From: Adenophora triphylla var. japonica
Taxonomy: Eukaryota; Streptophyta; Magnoliopsida; Asterales; Campanulaceae
NCBI GenBank assembly: GCA_022495995.1
Contig: JAFEMH010000979.1
Location: 1 to 64,000 of the forward strand
DNA length: 64,000 nucleotides
Direction of reading: 5' to 3'
Shown here: positions 22,701 to 31,721 of the stretch, piece after piece
Layout of the letters: every line of letters starts with the position of its first letter
Position numbering within the stretch: position 1 is the stretch's first letter
Notes under the pieces: model-generated
Told to the model about the DNA's origin: nothing
Database searches by the model: none
What the model saw: the letters and a program-made list of their open reading frames with translations, nothing else
Translations under genes and position numbers: made by a program

Positions 22701-23646
22701 GAAGAAGACGCCTGGGAAAAGAAAAGAACAAGAGAAAGAATACTCAGAGAGAAGATTTTCTCGGAAGTATAGAGAATGGGGAGTTTGGAGGCCATCTGAA
22801 GAAGCTAAATTTCTCATACGAGAACTAATTCGTGCTGTTGCTGAGCATCATAGGAAAGGACACTTCCATGGTGGATTGAAGAACCTTGGGAATGTCATGG
22901 TCAAGAGAAAATACGTAGGAATTAACAACGAAGTGATCAGTGGTGTGGAAGTGACTTTGACTTTAATGAAGAACGAATCAGGCGGAGAAATGCATTTTAT
23001 ACAAGGCTTGGAGAATGATATATCTGATTTGTCGAGTATAATCTTTGGCAAAATCCTTGGAGGCAAAGACATTGAAGAATATCCCAAAGATCTACAAGAC
23101 CTTCATGACTTGCTTCAGCATACAAATTGGGCTGTAAATTACCTGAGTCTGATTGCTGGGCATAAATCACTATCTTGTTGGAGGGATAATTTTGGGTACA
23201 TTAGCAGATTGCGGGCAGAAATCAAGCACGGAAATGACAAAGAAAGAAAGCGCAAAATAGAATCTGTTCTCAAGAAAGTGAATGTTTGTGAAGATCAGGG
23301 GAATGAAAGGGCATCAGGAAGTCGATCTAGTAGAAAAGGCTCCAAGAAAAAGAATAATGCAGGGGAAGAAAGCTGGCATTCGAAGGTCCCCCCAGGTCCG
23401 CTACTTAAGTTACTGAACGACAAAGTGGCAAGGTATGGTGATGATGTAAAAGACTTGATTCGCTTTCTTAGAAACGTTCATGAGCATTTGCAGGAGGCAA
23501 AAGGTGGTGGAAAGAAATATATTGATCGTGGTACAGAAGCTGAATATGAAGATATGCAGTATGTTGAACATCGTATTAGCGAGGCGTTTCCGCTACTCTT
23601 GCCTGAGTTATATAAAGGCTTGTACTATGAGGGTGTCGAAGTCTGA
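16792..23646 (+). CDS. Nucleotidyltransferase-pseudokinase-KEN ribonuclease fusion protein
   Basis: Exons 16792-16980, 19582-19770, 19894-19986, 20070-20252, 20632-20734, 20828-21004 and 22184-23646 have GT-AG borders and join in frame to 798 residues. Residues 1-330 match plant nucleotidyltransferase-family proteins with a PAP/OAS1 substrate-binding domain: RWIKAEERAAEIIACIQPNP at the start, FGSVPLKTYLPDEDLDLTVF (GS 68-69, Asp80, Asp82), then LLIKAW and GAHTGLISSYTLE. The third metal-binding carboxylate, usually VDIxFN, reads VNIYFN (Asn140). Residues 470-660 are a degenerate kinase lobe in which the catalytic loop reads FHGGLKNLGN instead of HRDLKPxN. Residues 700-790 form a KEN domain like IRE1/RNase L, with FLRNVHEHLQE (Arg741, His746) and FPLLLPELYK. 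A KEN domain cleaves RNA when dimerised. No signal peptide or luminal sensor is seen, so a cytosolic or nuclear location is inferred. Intron 1 is 2.6 kb and holds transposons. Alternatively two transcripts are made. Confidence 0.7.
17094..17228. repeat. 135-bp direct repeat, left copy
   Basis: Intron 1 sequence from tattttgaagg to tgggaggt is repeated almost perfectly at 18672-18806 (one visible mismatch, cttaaag against cttaaat). The two copies bracket 1443 bp of foreign DNA, so they look like a duplication made at the moment of insertion or repair, not a normal target-site duplication. Confidence 0.85.
17963..18380 (+). pseudogene. Captured PPR-protein 5' fragment
   Basis: The frame from 17963 begins with a short leader and then reads LIEKCSNPKQLKQIHDQMLR, ASLDYARKVFDQIPEPNLHS and, after a frameshift near 18270, PNKFTYPFVIKVAA. 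These are the N-terminal repeats of a plant organellar PLS-class PPR protein of the OTP81 kind. PPR proteins bind organelle RNA for editing or processing. Only the first 140 or so residues remain. The fragment is frameshifted and cut by a SINE, so it is a pseudogene. Confidence 0.75.
18381..18525 (+). mobile_element. tRNA-derived SINE
   Basis: A 145-bp insertion inside the PPR fragment. It has an A-box-like tggcctggtggc near 18392, a good RNA polymerase III B box ggttcgatccc at 18436-18446, and a terminal run of A at 18513-18525. The imperfect flanking duplications are ttgctgctaataa (18368-18380) and ctgctgctgataa just after the A tail. These are the hallmarks of SINE retroposition by LINE machinery. 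Confidence 0.75.
18672..18806. repeat. 135-bp direct repeat, right copy
   Basis: Partner of 17094-17228. Intron 1 resumes directly after it and reaches the acceptor before exon 2 at 19582 without further coding signal. Confidence 0.85.
21005..22183 (+). other. Intron 6 of the NTase-KEN gene, with internal repeats
   Basis: The donor is gtatac after 21004 and the acceptor tttctttttccag at 22183. Inside, a degenerate unit with the words cataagcacc, gcacaagcatc and ccacccaaaagt occurs about three times (near 21385, 21600 and 21880), looking like an old LTR or satellite fragment. The open frame from 22030 into exon 7 is intron read-through, so the Met at 22030 is not taken as the start. Confidence 0.55.
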
Positions 23647-23952
23647 AGTTTCTGGAGGTACGTATTTTATGCAAATATGAAGATTTGCAGTATGTTGAAC
23701 ATCGTATCCACTACTTTTCTTTTGCTTCTTGAAGACCAGATAAACTCGATTTGGTTGAATCTTCTGTATGATCTGAGTGAGATTTCTTTGTGCTGTATAA
23801 ATTCTTGTTTTTGTTTAATAGACGTATCAAATCTGCTGTTGAGCTTAAAAACCAGCTCTCTCAGTTGAAGTCTTTGGTCTTCGTAGAATCTAGGTTGGAG
23901 AGTGTCTCTTCTGTGAGTTGTGATATACCTTCATGAAGTTGCATTTTGGGAT

Positions 23953-24832
23953 AGGGGTGTAAATGGTTCGGTTTGGTTCGGTTTGAGCCAATTTATGGAC
24001 CGAACCACTAGTTATCGGTTTGGAAAAATCTCAAACCGAACCGAACCATGAAAAAATTCAAACCGAACCGCCGTGGTTCGTTTCGGTTTGGTTCGAACCG
24101 AGGTTTGATTTTAGGGTTCGTACCGCTGTTTAAACCACAATTCAAACCACGTATCAAACCATGAAATAGAACATTGATTAAACCATTAAATAGAACATGG
24201 TTTCAGACTAAACAATTCATTGTCAAGTTTGTTTTATTTTCCAGACATAATATATATTTAAACACAACTTGAAATTGTGCTTCAATGTTTATGATAACAA
24301 CATGTCATTTGAGTACTTGTAATGGTGTGTGTTAAAGAGTAAATTAACATTATTACAAGAAGATTAACCAAAAGAAAAAGGTATGGCTAAAACCCACGAA
24401 TAGAATTAACTTGAAATTGTGCTTCAATGTTTATGATAACAACATGTCATTTGAGTACTTGTAATGGTATGTGTTAAAGAGTAAATTAACATTATTACAA
24501 GAAGATTAACCAAAAGAAAAAGGTATGGCTAAAACCCACGAATAGAATTAGGGTTTTTCAAATCTAAATTTGAGGTGAATATGAAAGATATACATTTCTA
24601 CGGTTAATATTGAACGGTTTGGTGGTTTGGTTTATCGGTTCGGTTTGGCGGTTCGGTCTCGCGGTCTCGAACCGTCGTTTGGGGTCCAGACCGCAGACCA
24701 AACCGAACCACACGGTTTGACAATTTTTGGAACCGAACCAAACCACTATTGCTTGAAAAGCGAACTAAACTGAGTGGTTTGTTTTGGTTCGGTTTCGAAC
24801 CGCGGTTTGAACCGAACCACTTACACCCTTGT
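23953..24832. mobile_element. Non-autonomous hAT-type element, long copy
   Basis: Ends are aggggtgtaaatgg and ccacttacacccttgt, rich in the word aaccgaacc. It is flanked by tttgggat (23945-23952) and cttgggat (24833-24840), an 8-bp duplication with one change, as expected for hAT. An internal segment of about 140 bp is tandemly duplicated at 24266-24402 and 24409-24545. No transposase. A shorter copy sits at the equivalent place in the duplicated block, at 29257-29516. Confidence 0.8.
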
Positions 24833-25097
24833 CTTGGGATGTATGTATATGGGTTGAAAGGTTGTAGCTCTTCTCTTTGTTTGATGACAAAGTGGACTTG
24901 ATCTCTTTTTTTTTTTTTTTACATGTAATGCTTTGTATCAGCAATTTTTCTTTTGTTTCTGAATTTTTCGCGGCGTTTCTTTCGTTTATCCTGTTTTGTA
25001 TAAGAGGGAACTATAGATCACCCTTCATTTTGTTTTTGCAAGTAAAGGGAACAATGAGGATTATTGGCATTTATGGAATTTTTCTGGATTATCACGG

Positions 25098-25298
25098 ATG
25101 ATCCAACTGTACTGCCTGGTTGAACTCAAATCAGAGGAAACTCGAATCCCCTTGAAGATCTTGGTGGATAAAGCTAGAAACAGAGTTCTTTTAGCGGAAG
25201 CTGATTGTCAGTTTATCGACATTCTGTTCAGCTTCCTGACCTTGCCGATGGGGACAATTATCAGACTTACGGAGAAGAAATCTGTTACGAAGTTTTAA
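25098..25298 (+). pseudogene. DUF674 N-terminal fragment
   Basis: The frame reads ETRIPLKILVDKARNRVLLA, then FSFLTLPMGTIIRLTEKKS, the conserved start of DUF674 proteins, and stops after KF. Directly downstream, in another frame, the family sequence continues as FNSLYDGLANLPSECF before an inverted piece of the NTase-KEN gene begins. The role of DUF674 is unknown. This is a fragment on the plus strand, opposite to the main DUF674 cluster. Confidence 0.7.
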
Positions 25299-25351
25299 CA
25301 GTTTGTATGATGGTCTTGCAAATCTTCCCTCGGAATGTTTCTGGAAATTTT

Positions 25352-25796
25352 CTTGAAGATTTGCAACACCACGAATGACTGCTTTTATCGAAGCACTTAC
25401 CTTGTACAGAACACTCTCTTGAGTCTCTCCTCTATCAAAAAGTTCAATATGTCCTTCCTTTAACTTCAGGCTCGTTCTCTCATGGGGAGCAGGGCAAGTG
25501 CGACCATACAGCAAGGTCTGCCAATGGCTAAGAATGTCTATGTTGAGAACATCACACACTTCATCTGTCGGATGATGCTCTGGAGCATGCCTGAAAGAAG
25601 CCTTCAGGCCAGATATACTTTTTCTGTGATGATTCCATGTATGAACAAAGAACTTATCAACTTCAGGAACCAAATATTCCTTCGAGCAGTTGAGTAATCT
25701 AGACAGGTTTGTAGATCCAATTGTAAATGCGTCACATATCTTGATAAAATTATCTGGAAAAAGGAACGAGATGCAAGTATTAAGCAAGAAGTTATC
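25352..25796 (-). pseudogene. Inverted fragment of NTase-KEN exon 7
   Basis: The minus strand reads DNFIKICDAFTIGSTNLSRL through VLYKVSASIKAVIRGVANLQ, matching fusion-protein residues of about 312-443 at very high identity. It also includes the intron end before exon 7. At its left border it joins a DUF674 fragment, at its right border intron 4 sequence of copy 2. It is a broken, inverted piece lying between two direct copies. Confidence 0.85.
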
Positions 25797-25947
25797 CCTA
25801 CAGCGGTACGCTTAAAAGAAAAAAAGTATAATGGCAAAAGTGAAGCATCATGTAAAGTAAAATGAAGAAAAACAGAGTTGACCCTTTTTCCACAAATGTT
25901 CCTGATCTTCCGTTTAAGGGGTCGTTTTTTATCTTTTGGGCCTACAG

Positions 25948-28900
25948 GTCCTGCATTGTTTCCTTGATTTCTATAGTAAATTTGACTGGAACAAGTTCTG
26001 TATTAGCATATGGGGCAGGGTGCCCATAAGCTCACTTCCGCGTGTATATGGTGAGTTCTTTAAATCGTTCTAGTTTCATTGACCATTATTGTCCACAAAT
26101 TTGGACCCTTTTTTGTGTGCTAATAATCTGATCGAAACTACAGTAGAGACTTCTTATAGCAACAATGGAGTACTACGTTTGACCCTTTATGCTTGTTACT
26201 CACGATATGCTGTTTATTCTGGTGGCCAGAGGCGTAAAGGGCAGACTTTTCGTTCCAATTTTTTCAATGTTATTGACCCTCTATGCTTTACGAGTAACCT
26301 TGGAAGTAATGTTTGTGAAGGTATACTCACCTCTTATTTCATGCTAAAGTTTATGAATAGCTAACAAATGTTGCTTGTCTTTTGAACACCCCCTCCCCTC
26401 CTTCAAGCTACCATCTTGCGAGTCTTATAACCTGTTGAACACATTTTTATTGCTGGTATGACTTGTAAATGAAATTATCCTTAACTATATGTTACGTTGG
26501 ACATATACTTTTTATTTATGTCAAATGAACCATTAGAAACATGCAAAAAAAAATAAAAAAATTGTAACTCAAAACAGTAATGGCTAGGAGTATGATACAC
26601 AACATAGTCCATAACATGATACGTTGTAGGTAGCTAAGAATATGATGCTAGCTTCTTCGCTGAATTTGTAAAGACCCGAGCCTGAAAACCCGGTCCGCTA
26701 TATAAGCACCGACCACTGGCCCGCAGAGGACAAGCATCTCGGGTCTACTTGTCTTACCACAGGCCCACCTAAAAGTTTATGGATGATGTTGGTGCTCAAT
26801 GATATTAGGTGGACACTTATCTAACACACTTGAAACCCATATCTTTTTCGAGATCAGGGATTTCACAATCTCCCCCACTAAAATCCTTTTTGTCCCCCGA
26901 CAAGGCCCATTAGGTTCGCTGCGTAAGCACCACATACTAGATACTGAGCACAAGCATCTTATGTCCACTTGGCTTAACATAGCCCACCCAAAAGTACATG
27001 TATGATGTTGGTGCCTAGTAGTAGTGTGTGAAAGCTTAATAGTACACCAAACTCCCACACTAATCGATAACATCCCCCCTTAAATGTCCCCGAAAAGGCC
27101 CACTATCGTACCCCCGGGCGAGCTCGCTAGCCTTCCAGCCGGGATTCTGCTCTGATGCCATTTTGTTACGAACCGATTCCCGAAAACTTGTTCCGCTGCA
27201 TAAGCACCACACACTAGCCATTGGGCACAAGCATCATTGAGTCCATTTGGACTACCACAGACCCATCCAAAAGTCCATATGATATTGTTGCCCAATGCTA
27301 GTGTGTGGAAGTTTAAATAGCACACTAAACTCTCATACCTAGTCGTGTGGGATGGGGCATGCTCGTAGAGTACATAGTAGTTATGCTGATATATTAGATA
27401 ACTTCGTTTGCTGTTTTGCTCATCGTGTAAGTGGCTCTGCCTTGAGGCTATATCTTGTAGTGCTTAACTTCTTGCTTAATACTTGCATCTCGTTCCTTTT
27501 TCCAGATAATTTTATCAAGATATGTGACGCATTTACAATTGGATCTACAAACCTGTCTAGATTACTCAACTGCTCGAAGGAATATTTGGTTCCTGAAGTT
27601 AACAAGTTCTTTGTTCGTACATGGAAATCTGGCCTGAAGGCTTCTGTCAGGCATGCTCCAGAGCATCATCTGACAGATGAAGAGTGTGATGTTCTCAACA
27701 TAGACATTCTTAGCCATTGGCAGAACTTGCAGTATGGTCGCACTTGCCCTGCTCCCCATGAGAGAACGAGCCTGAAGTTAAAGGAAGGACATATTGAACT
27801 TTTTGATAGAGGAGAGACTCAAGAGAATGTTCTGTACAAGGTAAGTGCTTCGATAAAAGCAATCATTCGTGGTGTTGCAAATCTTCAAGATAAGTGTTTT
27901 AAGAGTGATACAGATAAAAGAAAAGGCAAGAATTACACGTTAAATACTTGGTTGGTTGAGATTGAAGAAGAGGAGAAACGATTGAATGTGGCAGAACAAG
28001 TGAAGAAGAAGAAGGCGCGCGGGAAAAGAAAAGAACAAGAGAAAGAATATTCAGAGAGAAGATTTTCTCGGAAGTACAGAGAATGGGGAGTTTGGAGGCC
28101 ATCTGAAGAAGCTAAATTTCTCATACGAGAACTAATTCGTGCTGTTGCTGAGCATCATAGGAAAGGACACTTCCATGGTGGATTGAAGCGCCTTGGGAAT
28201 ATCATGGTCAAGAGAAAATACGAAGGAATTAACAACGAAGGGATCAGTGGTGTGGAAGTGACTTTGACTTTAATGAAGAACGAATCAGGCGGAGAAATGC
28301 ATTTTATACAAGGCTTGGAGAATGATATATCTGATTTGTCGAGTATAGTCTTTGGCAAAATCCTTGGAGGCAAAGACATTGAAGAATACCCCAAAGATCT
28401 ACAAGACCTTCATGACTTGCTTCAGCATACAAATTGGGCTGTACATAACCTGAGTCTGATTGCTGGGCATAAATCACTGTCAGGTTGGAGGGATAATTTT
28501 GGGTACTTTAGCAGATTGCGAGCAGAAATCACGCAAGGAAATGACAAGGAAAGAAAGAGCAAAATTGAATCTGTTCTAAAGAAAGTGAATGTTTGTGAAG
28601 ATCAGGGGAATGAAAGGGCATCAGGAAGTCAATCTAGTAGAAAAGGCTCCAAGAAAAAGAATAATGCGTGGGAAGAAAGCTGGCATTCGAAGGTCCCCCC
28701 AGGTCCACTACTTAAGTTACTGAACGATAAAGTGACAAGGTATGGTTATGATACAAAAGAGTTGATTCGCTTTCTTAGAAACGTTCATGAGCATTTGCAG
28801 GAGGCAAAAGGTGGTGGAAAGAAATATATTGATCGTGGTACAGAAGCTGAATATGAAGATATGCAGTATGTTGAACATCGTATTAGCGAGGCGTTTCCAC

Positions 28901-28953
28901 TACTCTTGCCTGAGTTATATAAAGGCTTGTACTATGAGGGTGTCGAAGTCTGA
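25948..28953 (+). pseudogene. Truncated second copy of the NTase-KEN gene
   Basis: Counterparts of exons 5 (25948-26050), 6 (26144-26320) and 7 (27506-28953) are present with the same splice sites, and the frame stays open to the same stop. The duplication begins in intron 4, so exons 1-4 with the GS and Asp motifs are missing. The copy can encode only part of the OAS1-like helical domain, the pseudokinase (catalytic loop FHGGLKRLGNIMV) and an intact-looking KEN domain (FLRNVHEHLQE). The exon 7 counterpart lacks a few residues (TWKSGLKAS against TWNHHRKSISGQKAS). An open frame from 27352 could give a KEN-only protein of up to 533 residues, but no promoter is evident. It may be a pseudogene or a young KEN-only gene. 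Confidence 0.65.
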
Positions 28954-29256
28954 AGTTTCTGGAGGTACGTATTTTATGCAAATATGAAGATTTGCAGTAT
29001 GTTGAACATCGTATCCACTACGTTTCTTTTGCTTCTTGAAGACCAGATAAACTCGATTTGGTTGAATCTTCTGTATGATCTGAGTGAGATTTCTTTGTGC
29101 TGTATAAATTCTTGTTTTTTTTAATGGACATATCAAATCTGCTGTTGAGCTTAGAAACCAGCTCTCAGTTGAAGTCTTTAGTCTTTTTAGAATCTAGGTT
29201 GGAGAGTGTCTCTTCTGTGAGTTGTGATATACCTTCATGAAGTTGCATCTTGGGAT

Positions 29257-29516
29257 AGGGGTGTAAATGGTTCGATTTGGTTCGGTTCGGTTTGAGCCAA
29301 TTTACGGACCGAACCACTAGTTATCGGTTTGGAAAAATCTCAAACAGAACTGAACCATGAAAAAATTAAAACCAAATCGAACCGAACCGAACCACACGGT
29401 TTGACAATTTTTGCAACCGAATTAAACCACTATTGCTTGAAAAGCGAACTAAACTGCGTGGTTTGTTTTGGTTCGGTTCCGAACCGCGATTTGAACCGAA
29501 CTACTTACACCCCTGT
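29257..29516. mobile_element. Non-autonomous hAT-type element, short copy
   Basis: Same ends as the 880-bp element at 23953, here only 260 bp, with a perfect 8-bp duplication cttgggat at 29249-29256 and 29517-29524. Because it sits at the homologous point of the second block, it is the same insertion, internally deleted here or internally expanded in the other copy. Confidence 0.85.
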
Positions 29517-29805
29517 CTTGGGATGTATGTATATGGGTTGAAAGGTTGTAGCTCTTCTCTTTGTTTGATGACAAAGTGGACTTGGATCTGTTTTTTTTTA
29601 CATGTAATGCTTTGTATCAGCAATTTTTCTTTGGTTTCTGGATTTTTTGCGGCGTTTCTTTCGTTTATCCTGTTTTGTATAAGAGGGAACTATAGAACAC
29701 CCTTCATTTTGTTTTTGTAAGTAAAGGGAACAATGAGGATTATTGGCATTTATGGAACTTTGCTGGATTATCACGGATGATCCAACTGTACTACCTGTTG
29801 AACTC

Positions 29806-29961
29806 GAATCCCCTTGAAGATCTTGGTGGATAAAGCTAGAAACAGAGTTCTTTTAGCGGAAGCTGATTGTCAGTTTATCGACATTCTGTTCAGCTTCCTG
29901 ACCTTGCCGATGGGGACAATTATCAGACTTACGGAGAAGAAATCTGATACGAAGTTTTAAC
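29806..29961 (+). pseudogene. DUF674 N-terminal fragment, second block
   Basis: Duplicate of the fragment at 25.1-25.3 kb: RIPLKILVDKARNRVLLAEA and FLTLPMGTIIRLTEKKSDTKF, then a stop. It marks the right end of the segmental duplication that includes the NTase-KEN copies. Confidence 0.7.
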
Positions 29962-30002
29962 AGTTTGTATGAAGGTCTTGATCCAACGAACTCATCAGAA
30001 AG

Positions 30003-30640
30003 ATAGTTCGATCAGCTAGAGCTAAATATAGAAGATATCTTGACAGTAAGGTTTTCATTTTCCTTGTCAGGTTTTGAACTTGTTCAGGCTTGCGTATTTT
30101 TGATGATCTTTGTATGATTAGCGGTATTCTATGCTTGCAGACTATCAATTTTCTTATTGCAGTGACCGAAAAACTTGTCATTTATTGACATTCTGTTCAG
30201 CTCCCTGACCCTGCCGATGGGGAGAATTATCAGATTCACAGAGAAGAATTCTGATACCAAGTTTCCGTCCATTGGCAGCTTCAACATTCTGTTCATGCTT
30301 TGTCTTCTTTAACAAGAGGTTGATGGAGGATGCCAACGCTGATGAAGAAGTAAGAGATTCTTTCAGTATCCACAAGCCCTGCACAGTGCACACAAGGTAC
30401 GTATCAGTTTCAAACCATAAACAGAATTTCAAATTCACTGCTCGTTAAATCCCTACCTCATCTATGCCAATGCTTACTTCATGTTCCTCTATATCAGAAA
30501 GGGGAACCTTCAACTTATCAAGAAAAGACACAGTCGAAACGGAGGGTAATGGTGACACAACCAAATTATTTGACACCATGAACATCCTTGGATCAACTAA
30601 AGCTAAATATAGAAGATATCTTGACAGTAAGGTTTTCATT
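30003..30640. pseudogene. DUF674 fragments in both orientations
   Basis: The plus strand at 30178-30311 has an N-terminal piece (FIDILFSSLTLPMGRIIRFT). The minus strand at about 30329-30600 has the two C-terminal exons of another DUF674 unit (MFMVSNNLVVSPLPSVSTVS, FLDKLKVPLSDIEEHEVSIG, and GLWILKESLTSSSALASSIN). The block of about 590 bp is repeated from 30595 onward; the second block is split by the CACTA element. Confidence 0.6.
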
Positions 30641-31059
30641 TTCCTTGTCAGGTTTTGAACTTGTTCAGGCTGGCTTTATTCTCAAAAGATCTATTAACAA
30701 GTTTGTTTATTGGTTACAAAACTCCACCACGGGTCGATATGAAAATACCTGCTACTCTGCTCTAGTATTTTAAGCAATGGTTTGTATTTCTAGGAATTTT
30801 TGGTTCCTGACCATGCAATGTATGGTATATAGACTTGCGTATTTTTTATAATCTTTGTATGAATAGCGGTATTCTATGCTTGCAGACACTACAAAAAAAG
30901 TGATTTTTAGGGACGAGGTATTTTGGGACCAATAAGTTGGGCAGACCTTATAACCCACTAAATAAGTCAGCCCTCGTGTAATGGGCTTGACAGGACGACG
31001 AAATTGGTTGTTCTTCTTAAAGATCTTTCTGTTACTCTGTGACTCCTGTTCCACTTCAT

Positions 31060-31440
31060 TGTGATAACAAGGTTGGTATGCATATTGCAGCAAACCCTGT
31101 GTATACGAATGTCGAGTATGCCCGAGTCAATAGATGTGACTCCAGATAGTCCTTTATTGGGAATCAATGGCCCATGCAGTTCATCCAAAGCTCCAACAGA
31201 GAGAACTCTTCTTATTGTTGCAAGTGCATCTGTCATTGAAGACGAAACTTGCACATTTGTTTGTGTATTGAGTGAAATAGCATCTGAAATATACCCTTCT
31301 GATATCCCAGGTTGCATATTTACTACGGGGTCATATGCATCCAATAATGGTTCAATAGTTTCTTTTGAAGCCAATCCGTAGTCTTTAAAATAATCCATCT
31401 TCTCCATTATATCTTTTTCTTTGAAGCTCGCATGATTATT
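31060..31440 (-). pseudogene. Captured fragment of an unidentified gene in the CACTA element
   Basis: The minus-strand frame reads plausible protein such as DYGLASKETIEPLLDAYDPV and SSSMTDALATIRRVLSVGAL, without repeats or low complexity. I do not recognise the family. It probably represents one captured exon of a host gene; it has no start context or neighbouring exons. Confidence 0.4.
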
Positions 31441-31574
31441 ACGGTCAGGTGAGCAATTCTTGCCGCTTTTGCTGTATGGTTTTGTAGTTGTGCAAAAAAG
31501 GTAGCTTATATGTACCAAAGCTCAGTATTATTGCTTGCTATGTCTGATGTTTAATATTAAGGACAAATGGGGAC

Positions 31575-31721
31575 CTTTCACTACTTGATTTGGATGATGG
31601 GCGTGAAAGAGAACTCATCGATTCTATTGAATTGTTTTGGGTTACCTGTGGCCGTTCAGAGGAGAAAACAAATCTAATTGAAGAAGTTTCATGGTTAGAT
31701 TATGGCCATCGAGGAATGCAG
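31575..31721 (+). pseudogene. Captured exon resembling RIC1 (RAB6A-GEF partner)
   Basis: The plus-strand frame reads LLDLDDGRERELIDSIELFW and then VSWLDYGHRGMQ, followed by a GT donor. I recognise this as an internal exon of plant RIC1, a subunit of the Ric1-Rgp1 exchange factor acting on Rab6 at the Golgi. Only this exon is present, inside the CACTA element, so it is a captured fragment without function of its own. The family call is from memory and should be checked. Confidence 0.5.

Noticed and set aside
22184..23646. Calling the gene plain IRE1
   Set aside because: There is no signal peptide, luminal sensor or membrane helix, the kinase loop is degenerate, and nucleotidyltransferase exons lie directly upstream in frame.
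16792..23646. Claim of a proven 2-5A (OAS-RNase L) pathway in plants
   Set aside because: The nucleotidyltransferase belongs to the TRF/PAP branch by sequence and lacks one catalytic Asp. No ankyrin sensor is present. Product and trigger cannot be read from sequence.
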